A program made the position numbers and the translations under genes. Source: Aquipseudomonas guryensis (GTDB taxonomy: Bacteria > Pseudomonadota > Gammaproteobacteria > Pseudomonadales > Pseudomonadaceae). From it: a stretch of 64,000 bases of DNA. The notes under the pieces are model-generated. The model was not told where the DNA came from. It did no database searches and saw only the letters and a list, made by a program, of their open reading frames with translations. Shown one piece after another: positions 46,432-54,878 of this stretch. Each line of letters starts with the position of its first letter. Position 1 is the stretch's first letter. Location: assembly GCF_014164785.1 (NCBI RefSeq), contig NZ_JACJFN010000001.1, positions 1,426,001 to 1,490,000 on the forward strand, read 5' to 3'.

Positions 46432-46721
46432 AAGGGCGGCCATTATAGCCATTGGTGGCGCGGAGTAAACCCGTTGCGATGCAGAAGAAATGGGGCTGGG
46501 TATCAGCAGCAATTTGCTTATGCACAATGACGAGGCGTGCTTGCTGCGTTTGGGCGAATTTTGTGCGGCAGATCGCAGATGGCTATAACGCGCTGTTTTT
46601 TATCGACTTTTAATTTTGATCAAGAAAGCGACAGCTTCCTGAGGGGCTGGGAGCGTGGGCTCTGGGGCGAGTTCTGCAGAATCTACTCACAGAGTTATCC
46701 ACAGCTTTTGTGGGTAGCTTG

Positions 46722-47927
46722 TCAGGCGTGTTCGGCGAGCAGCAGCAGATTGCGTGGGCTGAGCTGGTAGCTACAGAAGCTGCCCAGCTTGACGCGGTAG
46801 CCCTGTGCTTCCAGATACAGGGCAAGATCGAGCAGCAGCCAGAGTTCCAGGGGGCGGCGGAACAGGTTGCGCAGCAGTTCGAGGTTGCGAACCTGGGCCA
46901 GGCGTTGCCAGCCCTGGGCTTCGAGATGCTGCCAGTCACGCGGCGTGGGTGCTGGCAACTCCTTGAGCGCGGACAGGTCGCGGCAGTAGTTGGCGAAGTC
47001 CTTGGCCAGCCAGCTGACCGGCAGAGAGGGGGTTGGCAGGTACTGGTCGCTGCCGCGCAGTTGTCGCTGCAGCAGGTCGAATGCCAGGCGCCAGGCCATC
47101 GACTGGTCGCGTTGGCGACGGACGCGTTGGCCGGCCGTGACGGTTTCGCTGAGTGGCAGGCCCAGGTCGTCACGCGACAGCTGCAAGGTCGAGCTTTGCG
47201 CCGGGCTGGAAAGCGGCTGGTAGTGCGCGGCCTGGATACGGTTGTAGCAGCAAGGGGCTACCGCCAGTTGCTTGCAGCCCTTGGCGCTGGCCAGTTGCAG
47301 CAGGCGCACATGGAGGTCGCCGCAGGCGTGCAGGGCCACTGGGGTGTGTTCGCTGAGCAGTTTGTCTGTGGCATCGGCGGCCAGCACATCCTGCTGCTGG
47401 TGCAGGGCTGGCAGGTGCAGGCGTGCGCTCAGTTGCTGGCCGGCGGCGACCAGTTGCGGGTCGTATTCCAGGCAGGTCAGTGCGCTGCCGTCGTGGGCCA
47501 GCAGGCGACCGAGGTGGCCTTTGCCGGCGCACCAGTCGAGCCAGTGGCTGGGCGCTTGGCGAAATTGCAGGCGGCTGGCGAAGGCTTCGATCTGCAGCCA
47601 TTTGCGTCCCGGCACATCCACCGAGTAGCGCGCCGGCAGGCTTGCCAGGGTTGTGCCCGGTAATTCGCCGAGTTCGCTCAACTGCTGTGCTGTGCGCGCC
47701 AGTTGTGGGAAGGGCGCGGGGGCGTCGAGCAGGTGTGGCTGATTGTGGCTGGCTTCGGCCTGCTCCAGGCTGCGCGCGCGCAGCCAGTGTGCCAGCTGTG
47801 GGTGCTGAGTTTCCCAGGCCAGCTGCAGCTCGGTGAAGGGTTTCGGCCGCCACAGCGCTTGGTGGGCGACTAGAAAATCGTCCAGGGCCAGGAAGCGTTC
47901 GAGCAAGGCGGGACCGCTGAGAATCAT
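46722..47927 (-). CDS. SAM-dependent methyltransferase, METTL25/TRM13-like
   Basis: A 401-residue protein. The SAM motif I is LDWCAGKGHLGRLLA (starting near 128), with ALHACGDLHVRLL and VAPCCYNRI further on. The Cys-Cys-Tyr stretch is typical of the methyltransferase-32 type group thought to act on RNA or proteins. The N- and C-terminal parts are Leu- and Gln-rich. Substrate is unknown. It lies 45 bases after the ABC permease and in the same direction. Confidence 0.75.
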   Translation of the reverse strand: MILSGPALLERFLALDDFLVAHQALWRPKPFTELQLAWETQHPQLAHWLRARSLEQAEASHNQPHLLDAPAPFPQLARTAQQLSELGELPGTTLASLPARYSVDVPGRKWLQIEAFASRLQFRQAPSHWLDWCAGKGHLGRLLAHDGSALTCLEYDPQLVAAGQQLSARLHLPALHQQQDVLAADATDKLLSEHTPVALHACGDLHVRLLQLASAKGCKQLAVAPCCYNRIQAAHYQPLSSPAQSSTLQLSRDDLGLPLSETVTAGQRVRRQRDQSMAWRLAFDLLQRQLRGSDQYLPTPSLPVSWLAKDFANYCRDLSALKELPAPTPRDWQHLEAQGWQRLAQVRNLELLRNLFRRPLELWLLLDLALYLEAQGYRVKLGSFCSYQLSPRNLLLLAEHA

Positions 47928-47972
47928 CTGCGGTTCAGCTCTGTCGCGGCCAACCCCTGCCCGCAGGAGGGG

Positions 47973-48662
47973 TCAGCGGCCCTGGCAGGCATCTACCCGT
48001 AGCCAGCGCTCCAGCAGCTTGAAGCCGCGCACCAGGACGTAGGCGATGACCAGGTAGAACAGCCCAGCGGCGAAGAATATCTCCACCGGCAGGTAGGTGC
48101 GGGCGATGATGGTGCGCGCCATGCCGGTCAGCTCGAGCAGGGTCACGGTGCTGGCCAGGGCGCTGGCCTTGAGCATCAGTATCACTTCGTTGCTGTACGC
48201 CGGCAGACCGATACGCGCCGCACGCGGCAGGATGATGTAGACCATCGCCTGCGCCCGTGACATGCCCAGGGCGCGTGCTGCTTCGATCTCGCCCGGTGGC
48301 ACGGCCTGGATTGCGCCGCGCAGGATCTCGGCGATATAGGCGGCGGTGTGCATGGTCATGGTCAGGATCGCGCACCAGTACGGATCGCGCAGATAGGGCC
48401 AGAGTGGGCCGTTACGCACGATGTCGAACTGCGCCACGCCGTAGTAGACGAGGAACAGCTGCACCAGCAACGGCGTGCCGCGGAAGAAGAAGATGTAGCC
48501 GTAGGGCAGGGCGCGCACGTACCAGTGCCGTGAGGCGCGGGCGATGCCCATGGGCAGGGCGAGGATCAGTCCGGCGATAACGGCGATGCCGACCAGTTCG
48601 AGGGTCAGCCAGGCGCCTTCGAGCAGTTTGGGCAGGTATTTGACGATGACTTCCCAGTTCAC
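47973..48662 (-). CDS. Basic amino-acid ABC transporter permease (HisM-type)
   Basis: A 229-residue inner-membrane permease with about five helices. The EAA loop EIEAARALGMSRAQAMVYIILPRAAR is the ATPase contact. It begins with GTG overlapping the stop of the previous permease by 4 bases behind CAGGAG. The set of four genes resembles the lysine/arginine/ornithine/histidine importers of Pseudomonas (PA5152-PA5155). Confidence 0.93.
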   Translation of the reverse strand: MNWEVIVKYLPKLLEGAWLTLELVGIAVIAGLILALPMGIARASRHWYVRALPYGYIFFFRGTPLLVQLFLVYYGVAQFDIVRNGPLWPYLRDPYWCAILTMTMHTAAYIAEILRGAIQAVPPGEIEAARALGMSRAQAMVYIILPRAARIGLPAYSNEVILMLKASALASTVTLLELTGMARTIIARTYLPVEIFFAAGLFYLVIAYVLVRGFKLLERWLRVDACQGR

Positions 48663-49354
48663 GACGCGCTCCTGACAAAACCACGACTGGAGCGTTTCTC
48701 GAGGAAATGCATGCCGATCATGGCGAGGACGGTCAGCCCCAGATAGATGAAGGCGGCGACCAAGAAGAAGGTGAAGGGTTCCTTGCTGGCGGTCACGGCG
48801 ATCTGCGCGCGGCGCATGATTTCTTCCAGGCCGATGACCGAGACCAGGGCGGTGTCCTTCATCAGGATCATGAACAGGTTGCCCAGGCCCGGCAGGGCGA
48901 TGCGCCACATCTGCGGCAGGATCAGCCGCCAGAAGATGCGCGGGCTGGACAGGCCAAGGGCCTGGCCGGCTTCGCGGTGGCCCTTGGGGATGGCCAGGAT
49001 GGCGCCGCGGAACACTTCGGTGGCGTAAGCGCCGAAACACAGACCGAGGGCGATGGTGCCGGCCGCGAAGGCGTTCAGTTCGAGGTCGGGTTTGCCCAGT
49101 GCTTCACCGATGCTGCGCATCAGGTTGACCGTGCCGAAGTAGATCAGCAGGACCCAGAGCAGTTCGGGCACGCCGCGAACGATGGTCGAGTAGCTGCCAC
49201 CAAGCCATTGCAGCGGCTTGTGCGGCGAAGTCTTGGCCAGGGCGCCGAGCAGGCCGAGCACAAGGCCCAGGCACAATGCGGAAAGCGCCAACTGGATGGT
49301 CATCAGCGCGCCAGCCAGCAGGGCCGGGCCGAATCCGTGGAGGTCGAAGATCAT
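48659..49354 (-). CDS. Basic amino-acid ABC transporter permease (HisQ-type)
   Basis: A 231-residue permease. It has an N-terminal TIQLALSALCLGLVLGLLGAL segment, VRGVPELLWVLLIYFG, and the EAA loop HREAGQALGLSSPRIFWRLILPQMWR. It pairs with the next permease to form the membrane channel. A strong hairpin lies between this gene and the binding-protein gene. Confidence 0.93.
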   Translation of the reverse strand: MIFDLHGFGPALLAGALMTIQLALSALCLGLVLGLLGALAKTSPHKPLQWLGGSYSTIVRGVPELLWVLLIYFGTVNLMRSIGEALGKPDLELNAFAAGTIALGLCFGAYATEVFRGAILAIPKGHREAGQALGLSSPRIFWRLILPQMWRIALPGLGNLFMILMKDTALVSVIGLEEIMRRAQIAVTASKEPFTFFLVAAFIYLGLTVLAMIGMHFLEKRSSRGFVRSAS

Positions 49355-49375
49355 CTGAGGACTACTGCGAGGAAT

Positions 49376-49401
49376 GACCGCCGCCCGCTAGGGCGGCGGT
49401 C
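49376..49401 (-). other. Strong intergenic hairpin between SBP and permease genes
   Basis: An 11-bp perfect stem (gaccgccgccc/gggcggcggtc) with a 4-base loop and no T run. Such hairpins after binding-protein genes usually protect the upstream mRNA and lower expression of the permeases, giving an excess of binding protein. Confidence 0.75.
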
Positions 49402-49409
49402 AGGCGGCA

Positions 49410-50162
49410 TCAATAGATGCTGAACGGGAAGTACTTGTCGTTGATCTGCTTGTAGGTACCGTCGGCGACGATTTCCTTCAGGGCAGCGTTCAGCTTCTCA
49501 CGCAGCGGGTCACCCTTGCGTACGGCAATGGCGATCTTGTCGTTGTCGAAGACCGGCTCGCCCTTGAACTCGAAGTCCTTGCCGGCGTCGCTCTTCAGCC
49601 ATTCCCAGTTGACGAACTTGTCAGCCAGCACGCCGTCGAGGCGGCCCGAGGACAGGTCGAGGTAGGCGTTTTCCTGGGTGTCGTAGAGTTTGATCTCGAC
49701 CACGCCGTCCAGGTTGTCTTCCAGCCAGGTGCCGGCAATGGTGGCGCGCTGGGCACCGATGACCTTGCCTTTCAGGCTGACTTTGTCAGCTTTCAGGTCG
49801 GAAGCCTTCGGGGCGATGAATTGCAGTTTGTTGGTGTAGTAGGCGTCGGTGAAGTCGACCGCGGCTTTGCGCTCTTCGGTGATCGACATGGAGGCGGCGA
49901 GGAAGTCGAACTTCTTCGCGTTCAGGGCCGGGATGATGCCGTCCCAGTCGGAGGTGACCACTTCGCACTCGGCCGCCATCTTGGCGCACAGAGCCTTGGC
50001 GATTTCCACGTCGAAGCCGCCGACTTGGCCGCTGGCGTCGATCAGGTTGAAGGGTGGGTAGGCGCCTTCGGTGCCGATTTTCAGTTTGTCCGCGGCGATT
50101 GCACTGGTGCCGAAGGCCAGGGTGGCGACTGCGGCAAACAGGATCTTCTTATAGTTCTGCAT
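49410..50162 (-). CDS. Basic amino-acid ABC transporter substrate-binding protein
   Basis: A 250-residue periplasmic protein with signal peptide (KILFAAVATLAFGTSAIAA). Ligand-binding family features are GTEGAYPPFNLID, FDVEIAKALCAKM, DGIIPALNAKKFD, and AVDFTDAYY, as in LAO/HisJ proteins. A Cys pair (CAKMAAEC) suggests the disulfide common in this family. GGAG precedes the ATG. Confidence 0.93.
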   Translation of the reverse strand: MQNYKKILFAAVATLAFGTSAIAADKLKIGTEGAYPPFNLIDASGQVGGFDVEIAKALCAKMAAECEVVTSDWDGIIPALNAKKFDFLAASMSITEERKAAVDFTDAYYTNKLQFIAPKASDLKADKVSLKGKVIGAQRATIAGTWLEDNLDGVVEIKLYDTQENAYLDLSSGRLDGVLADKFVNWEWLKSDAGKDFEFKGEPVFDNDKIAIAVRKGDPLREKLNAALKEIVADGTYKQINDKYFPFSIY

Positions 50163-50176
50163 CGTATTGCTCCGTG

Positions 50177-50950
50177 TTAGCGATTGCTGGACATGAATTG
50201 TTTACAGCGTGCCGATTGCGGGTTGTCAAACACCTGGTCGGGCGGCCCCTGTTCTTCTACCAGGCCCTGGTGGAGGAATACCACTTCACTGGAAACCTGG
50301 CGGGCGAAGTTCATCTCGTGGGTCACCAGCAGCATGGTGCGACCTTCATCGGCCAGCGCGCGGATGACGTTAAGCACTTCCTGTACCATTTCCGGGTCGA
50401 GGGCCGAAGTCGGCTCGTCGAACAGTATCACTTTAGGCTGCATGGCCAGGGTGCGTGCAATCGCGGCACGTTGCTGCTGACCACCGGACAACTGGTTGGG
50501 GTAGGCGTGGCGCTTGTCGGCGATACCAACCTTGGCCAGCAGGGCTTCGGCAATCTCGGTGGCTTCGGCGCGGCTTTTGCCCAGCACGCGGCGCGGCGCC
50601 TCGATGATGTTGTCGAGCACGCTCATGTGCGGCCACAGGTTGAAGTTCTGGAAGACGAAGCCGATCTCGCTGCGCAGGCGGTTGATCTGCTTGCTGTCGG
50701 CGGCGACCAGATCGCCGTTCTTCGCAGGCTTGAGCTTGAGCTCTTCGCCGGCGACCAGAATCTGGCCCTGATGCGGGTTTTCCAGCAGGTTGATGCAGCG
50801 CAGGAAGGTCGACTTGCCTGAGCCGGATGAGCCGAGGATGGAGATCACATCGCCGTCGCGGGCCGTCAGCGAGATGCCCTTGAGTACTTCAAGGTCGCCG
50901 TAGCGTTTGTGCAGATTGCGAATTTCCAGCGCGGGCGTTGCCTCGGCCAT
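50177..50950 (-). CDS. Basic amino-acid ABC transporter ATP-binding protein (HisP-type)
   Basis: A 257-residue ATPase. Walker A is GSSGSGKST, the signature is LSGGQQQR, and Walker B is VILFDEPTSALDPE with the switch His in LVTHEMNFA. It is the first gene of the operon, and the binding protein begins 14 bases after its stop. I took the ATG at 50950 behind AGAGGA; an upstream extension is low-complexity. Confidence 0.94.
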   Translation of the reverse strand: MAEATPALEIRNLHKRYGDLEVLKGISLTARDGDVISILGSSGSGKSTFLRCINLLENPHQGQILVAGEELKLKPAKNGDLVAADSKQINRLRSEIGFVFQNFNLWPHMSVLDNIIEAPRRVLGKSRAEATEIAEALLAKVGIADKRHAYPNQLSGGQQQRAAIARTLAMQPKVILFDEPTSALDPEMVQEVLNVIRALADEGRTMLLVTHEMNFARQVSSEVVFLHQGLVEEQGPPDQVFDNPQSARCKQFMSSNR

Positions 50951-51335
50951 GGGGGGTCCTCTTGGGTACGGAGTGCGCTCCGGCGGCTGGCCGCCATCCT
51001 GGCGTGGCGCCAAGCTAGCATAGCGCCAACTGGGGCGCCAAGCGGGTAGAGGCGGCTAGTGCCGCGCGGATTGGCATTGGTGTCGCATCGCCGCAGTTGC
51101 TTGTCGCGCAGGAACAAAAGAGGCCGCTGCGAAGGTCTGCTATTGCGCGATTTCGCTGGCGGGCGCGGCGCGTGCAGCGCACTGCCTGCAGCTTGCGCAA
51201 AGGTCGCGCAGTTTACGGCAGGCGCTCGCCAGGGTGAAGTCGGGAACCCGCGGGTCACGGGGCTTGGCGCTCTGCTAAAGTGTGTCCAGCCCGTCCAGAG
51301 AAGCGGGCATTGGCGCGTAACTGCCGGGGGAAGTC
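50951..51335. other. Divergent region between ABC ATPase and cyclase genes
   Basis: A 385-base G+C-rich gap holding both outward promoters. I cannot point to a convincing -10/-35 pair. No gene-like frame is seen, and a short dyad (ggcgcc pair near 51020-51040) is the only structure noticed. Confidence 0.4.
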
Positions 51336-53174
51336 ATGCAGCAGGCGCAGCAGTCATCACGATCCTTTCGTTCGGCTTTGTGGCTGGTGTGCGCCCTGGT
51401 GGTGCTGCTGGTGCCCGTGCTGCACCTGTGGGCACCGCTGCAGCGCTGGAGCAACAGCCACGGCGACTGGCTGATTCGCCAGCGTGCCGCCCAGCAGGTG
51501 CCGGACCCGCGCCTGGTGGTGATCGATATCGACGACACCAGTTTGCAGGTGCTGGCCGGCGAGGCGGGCAAGTGGCCCTGGCCGCGCTCGCTGCATGCCG
51601 AACTGCTCGAACACCTGCTGGCGCAACAGGCCGAGGCGGTGGTGTTCGATGTGCTGTTCAGCGAAGCGGATCGCTTCCATCCGGACGCCGATGCCTATTT
51701 CGCCGAAGTCCTGGCGCAAACCGACAGGGTCTATCTGGCCGCCTTGCAGCAGCAGGCGGTCGACCCCGGCAAAGCTCCGCTATTAAGCAGTTACCCGCCG
51801 CAGGCCGGTCTGCGCGTCGGCGATCCACAGCAGCGCGGCCTGCTGCTGTTGCCGCAGGCGTTGCCGGCGACGCTGTGGAAGACCGGCACCATCAATTTCA
51901 CCCCCGATGGCGACGGCGTCGGTCGCCGCTATGACCTCTACCGGCGTTTCGGCGACTGGCGCATGCCCTCGCTGCCGGCGCGCCTGGCGCAGGATCGGTC
52001 CGTGCAGTTGCCGGCGCAGGACAGCTTCCTGCTCGATTGGCAGGGCGCCAGTCGCGTGCCCTATCCGCGCATTCCTTTTGCCGAGGCCCTGGCCCAGGCC
52101 CGTGGTGAGGCGGGCAAGCTGCCGGCCGACTACTTCAGCGGCAAGATCATCGTCATCGGCACCACCGCGGCCGGGCTCTACGACCTGCGCCGCACACCGC
52201 TGGATGACCTGTACCCGGCGGTGTTCATCCTCGCCACCGCCATCGACAACCTGCTCAACGGCGAACAGTTGCACGCTGCCCCCGGCTGGCTGATGCCGCT
52301 GCTCTGTGTGGCACTAGTGCTGCTGCTCCAGTTGTTGCTGCTGCGTGAGCGACTGCTGCTGGTCAGCCTGCTGACCGTCGGGCTGAGCCTGGGCCTGTTC
52401 GGCGGCGCCTATTTGCTGGCACGCAACGGCCTGCTGGTCAGTGTGCTACCCAGCCTGCTGGCGCTGTGGTTGCTGCTGGCCCTGGCCCTGGCGGTGTTCT
52501 ACCGGCGCCGCCGGCAGCAGTTGAATACCACCATCAGCATGTTCAGCCGCTTCCTCGACCCGCAGGTGGTGGCCCAGTTGGTGGCGCGCGAAGACCCACA
52601 GGCCCTGCTGGCCAGTCGCGACTGCCAGCTGACCGTGCTGTTTTCCGATATCCGTAACTTCACCACCATGTCCGAGCGGCACAGTGCCCAGGAAATCATG
52701 CAGATCCTGGAGAACTATTTTGCCGGCCAGGTGGATGTGCTGTTCAAGCACCGCGCGACCCTCGACAAGTTCATCGGCGACGCGATCATGGCCTTCTGGG
52801 GTGCCCCGCAAGACAACCCCAATCAGGCCGTGGATGCGGTGAATGCGGCGCTGGAGATGATCGACAACGTCGAGCGTTACCGCCGCGACTTCAATCACCC
52901 GGATTTCGACATCGGCATCGGCCTGCACACCGGTCCGGCGGTGGTCGGCATGGTCGGTACCAGCAAGCGCTATGACTACACTGCCATTGGTGACACGGTG
53001 AACCTGGCCAGCCGCATCGAGGGCCTGACCAAGGGCCGCGCGCGCCTGCTGGTATCGGCCGCGACCATGCAGGCCTGTGGCGATGCATTCGATTTCTTGC
53101 CTCACGGCGATTTCCAGGTCAAGGGCCGTAACGAGCCGGTGACCCTCTTCGAACCTAGGAGAAAACCATCATGA
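51336..53174 (+). CDS. CHASE2-domain adenylate/guanylate cyclase
   Basis: A 612-residue membrane cyclase. One helix near 14-34 is followed by a periplasmic CHASE2 sensor (PRLVVIDIDDTSL, WPWPRSLHAELLEHL, VVFDVLFSE, GKIIVIGTTAAGLYDLRRTPL). Three clustered helices come next, then a class III cyclase domain. Metal and catalytic motifs are LTVLFSDIRNFTTMSER, FIGDAIMAFWGAP and GLHTGPAVVGMVGT. It makes cyclic AMP or GMP in response to an unknown periplasmic signal. It overlaps the SH3 gene by 4 bases. Confidence 0.9.
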   Translation: MQQAQQSSRSFRSALWLVCALVVLLVPVLHLWAPLQRWSNSHGDWLIRQRAAQQVPDPRLVVIDIDDTSLQVLAGEAGKWPWPRSLHAELLEHLLAQQAEAVVFDVLFSEADRFHPDADAYFAEVLAQTDRVYLAALQQQAVDPGKAPLLSSYPPQAGLRVGDPQQRGLLLLPQALPATLWKTGTINFTPDGDGVGRRYDLYRRFGDWRMPSLPARLAQDRSVQLPAQDSFLLDWQGASRVPYPRIPFAEALAQARGEAGKLPADYFSGKIIVIGTTAAGLYDLRRTPLDDLYPAVFILATAIDNLLNGEQLHAAPGWLMPLLCVALVLLLQLLLLRERLLLVSLLTVGLSLGLFGGAYLLARNGLLVSVLPSLLALWLLLALALAVFYRRRRQQLNTTISMFSRFLDPQVVAQLVAREDPQALLASRDCQLTVLFSDIRNFTTMSERHSAQEIMQILENYFAGQVDVLFKHRATLDKFIGDAIMAFWGAPQDNPNQAVDAVNAALEMIDNVERYRRDFNHPDFDIGIGLHTGPAVVGMVGTSKRYDYTAIGDTVNLASRIEGLTKGRARLLVSAATMQACGDAFDFLPHGDFQVKGRNEPVTLFEPRRKPS

Positions 53175-53665
53175 TCAGAGCGTTTACTGCTGTTCTGCTG
53201 CTGACGGGCTGGCTAATCAGTACCGTCGTGCAGGCCGAAGTGCGCAGCGGTATTACTGTGGCGGCCACCGCCCTGCGTGAAGCGGCCGGTGCCGCGGCGC
53301 CGGTGCTGCAGCAACTGCCTGCACAGAGCCGGTTGAGCATTCTCACGCGCCAGGGCGGCTGGTATCAGGTGCAGACCAGTGCCGGCCAGCAGGGTTGGGT
53401 GGCGTTGCTGGCGGTGCGCTTCGACAAAAGTGCTGCAGCCAAGGGCGGCAACCTTGGCGCGCTGCTGGAAAGCAGTACGGCCGTGGCGCCGGCGACCGGC
53501 GTGGCCACCGGTGTGCGTGGGGTCAGCGATGACCAGCTGGAGGCGGGCGGTGCGGGCAGCCAGTCGCTGCAAGAGCTTGATCGCTACGCGGTGACCCCCG
53601 GCAGCGCTCGCGCCTTCGCCCAATCCGGCGGGCTGCGTAGCCAGACCATCGCCTACCCCAACTGA
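53171..53665 (+). CDS. Exported SH3-domain protein
   Basis: A 164-residue protein with signal peptide (AFTAVLLLTGWLISTVVQA) and one bacterial SH3 domain at about 25-85 (ALREAAGAAAPVLQQLPAQS, then GWYQVQTSAGQQGWVALLAV). The tail is Ala/Gly-rich. Bacterial SH3 domains bind cell-wall or protein ligands. It is coupled to the cyclase gene by an ATGA overlap, and the M48 lipoprotein gene follows after 15 bases, so all three likely act together. Confidence 0.8.
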   Translation: MIRAFTAVLLLTGWLISTVVQAEVRSGITVAATALREAAGAAAPVLQQLPAQSRLSILTRQGGWYQVQTSAGQQGWVALLAVRFDKSAAAKGGNLGALLESSTAVAPATGVATGVRGVSDDQLEAGGAGSQSLQELDRYAVTPGSARAFAQSGGLRSQTIAYPN

Positions 53666-53680
53666 GCAGGAGCCGAGAGC

Positions 53681-54577
53681 ATGAAAGCCCTTCTATGCCG
53701 TGCCGTACTACTCGCCCTGTTCGCCAGCCTCACGGCCTGTCAGGGCCTGGAGTCTCTCGAGGGCGTGAATATCCAGGGTGTTGACCTGGGCGTGCTGTCC
53801 AGCGCCAGCAAAAATATCAGCGCCATGGCCGATAAGACCGATGACGAAGAACAGGTTATCGGCAGCAATACCGCTGCCCTGTTGCTCCAGCAGGCAGCGC
53901 TGCTGGATAACCCGGCGCTGCAGGCCTACGTCAACCGGGTGGGTCGCTGGGTGGCGCTGAACAGCGAGCGTCCCGATCTGCCCTGGCGCTTCGGCGTATT
54001 GAACAACTCGGCGGTGGGCGCCTACGCCGCGCCTGGCGGCTATGTATTCATCACCAGTGGCCTGCTCGCGCGGATGGACAGCGAGGCCGAGTTAGCCGGC
54101 GTACTGGCCCATGAAGTTGCCCACGTGGTGCGCCAGCATCACCTCGATGCAATCAAGCAGCAGGCCGGCGCCGGCTTGCTGGCCAATGTCACGCGCCTTG
54201 CGGTGCAGGCACACCAGGCCAGTTCGGGTGGCTCCAGTGGCGGCGATGCGCTGGCCAACACCAAGTTCGATCAGGTGGTGACTAACCTCTATACCCGTGG
54301 CCTCGATCGCGGTGACGAGTACGAGGCCGATGCCATGGGCGCGGTGATCGCCGCCCGCGCCGGATATGACCCCTACGGCCTGGCCACTGTGCTGCAAGGC
54401 ATGGCGACCATGAGGCAGGATGATGCCGCCCTGGTGACCTTCCTCAAGGTGCACCCGAATATCGGCGACCGCTTGACCCGCCTGGAGCCGACCTACCTGT
54501 ACCTGGAGCGCTTCAGCGGCAATGGCAGTCAGCTGACCCTGGAGCAGCGCTATCAGCAGGTGCTATCCGGTAGATAA
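53681..54577 (+). CDS. M48-family metallopeptidase lipoprotein
   Basis: A 298-residue zinc peptidase. The signal ends in a lipobox (LFASLTAC), so the product is anchored to a membrane in the periplasm. The HEXXH motif is HEVAH at 144-148, and the third ligand Glu lies in DEYEADAMGA. The similar BepA/LoiP proteins survey outer-membrane proteins. It is the last gene of the cyclase-SH3-M48 run and ends at a strong terminator. Confidence 0.9.
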   Translation: MKALLCRAVLLALFASLTACQGLESLEGVNIQGVDLGVLSSASKNISAMADKTDDEEQVIGSNTAALLLQQAALLDNPALQAYVNRVGRWVALNSERPDLPWRFGVLNNSAVGAYAAPGGYVFITSGLLARMDSEAELAGVLAHEVAHVVRQHHLDAIKQQAGAGLLANVTRLAVQAHQASSGGSSGGDALANTKFDQVVTNLYTRGLDRGDEYEADAMGAVIAARAGYDPYGLATVLQGMATMRQDDAALVTFLKVHPNIGDRLTRLEPTYLYLERFSGNGSQLTLEQRYQQVLSGR

Positions 54578-54595
54578 GGACGAGCCTGTAACAAC

Positions 54596-54624
54596 AAAAC
54601 CCGCCAAGTCGGCGGGTTTTGTTT
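54596..54624 (+). terminator. Intrinsic terminator after the M48 gene
   Basis: A 10-bp stem (arms aaaacccgcc and ggcgggtttt) with a 5-base loop and a following GTTT run. It lies 18 bases after the stop codon. Confidence 0.85.
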
Positions 54625-54653
54625 GGGTGATGGGCAGGCACAAACTGCTTTTG

Positions 54654-54861
54654 CCCCCTCTCCTGTTTACGGGAGAGGGGGAGTTGCCCAGTGCAGCGTG
54701 GTAGCCCGGATGCAATCCGGGAGCGGAGCTGCCTGTTTCCCGGGTTGAATCCGGGCTACGGCGAGGTGTTGACGGACACGTCGGCAGGCGTTGAAGCACG
54801 GGGGAGGTTGAGTGTGCCAGTTCCCTCTTCCCCAGCCCCTCTCCCACAAGTGGGAGAGGGG
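54654..54861. repeat. Cluster of three dispersed inverted repeats
   Basis: Three dyads in 208 bases. The first, at 54654-54681, pairs ccccctctcc with ggagaggggg. The second, at 54701-54759, pairs two 21-base arms that start gtagcccggat and end ccgggctac (19 of 21 match). The third, at 54836-54861, pairs cccctctccca with tgggagagggg. They resemble REP-like repeats scattered in Pseudomonas genomes. No gene is present in the gap from the M48 stop to the HD-GYP gene. Confidence 0.75.
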
Positions 54862-54878
54862 AGCTAGAGCAAACCCGT

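Noticed and set aside
46695..46703. A perfect DnaA box (TTATCCACA)
   Set aside because: It is a single box without an A+T-rich unwinding region or neighbouring boxes, so it does not make an origin.
47973..49040. A 355-codon reading of the HisM-type permease
   Set aside because: The upstream 120 codons overlap the other permease in another frame and are Arg/Pro-rich. The GTG at 48662 has a ribosome site and a 4-base overlap.
53384..54500. Possible frameshift between the cyclase, SH3 and M48 genes
   Set aside because: Each has its own signal sequence, start and stop. The overlap and gap are normal operon spacing.
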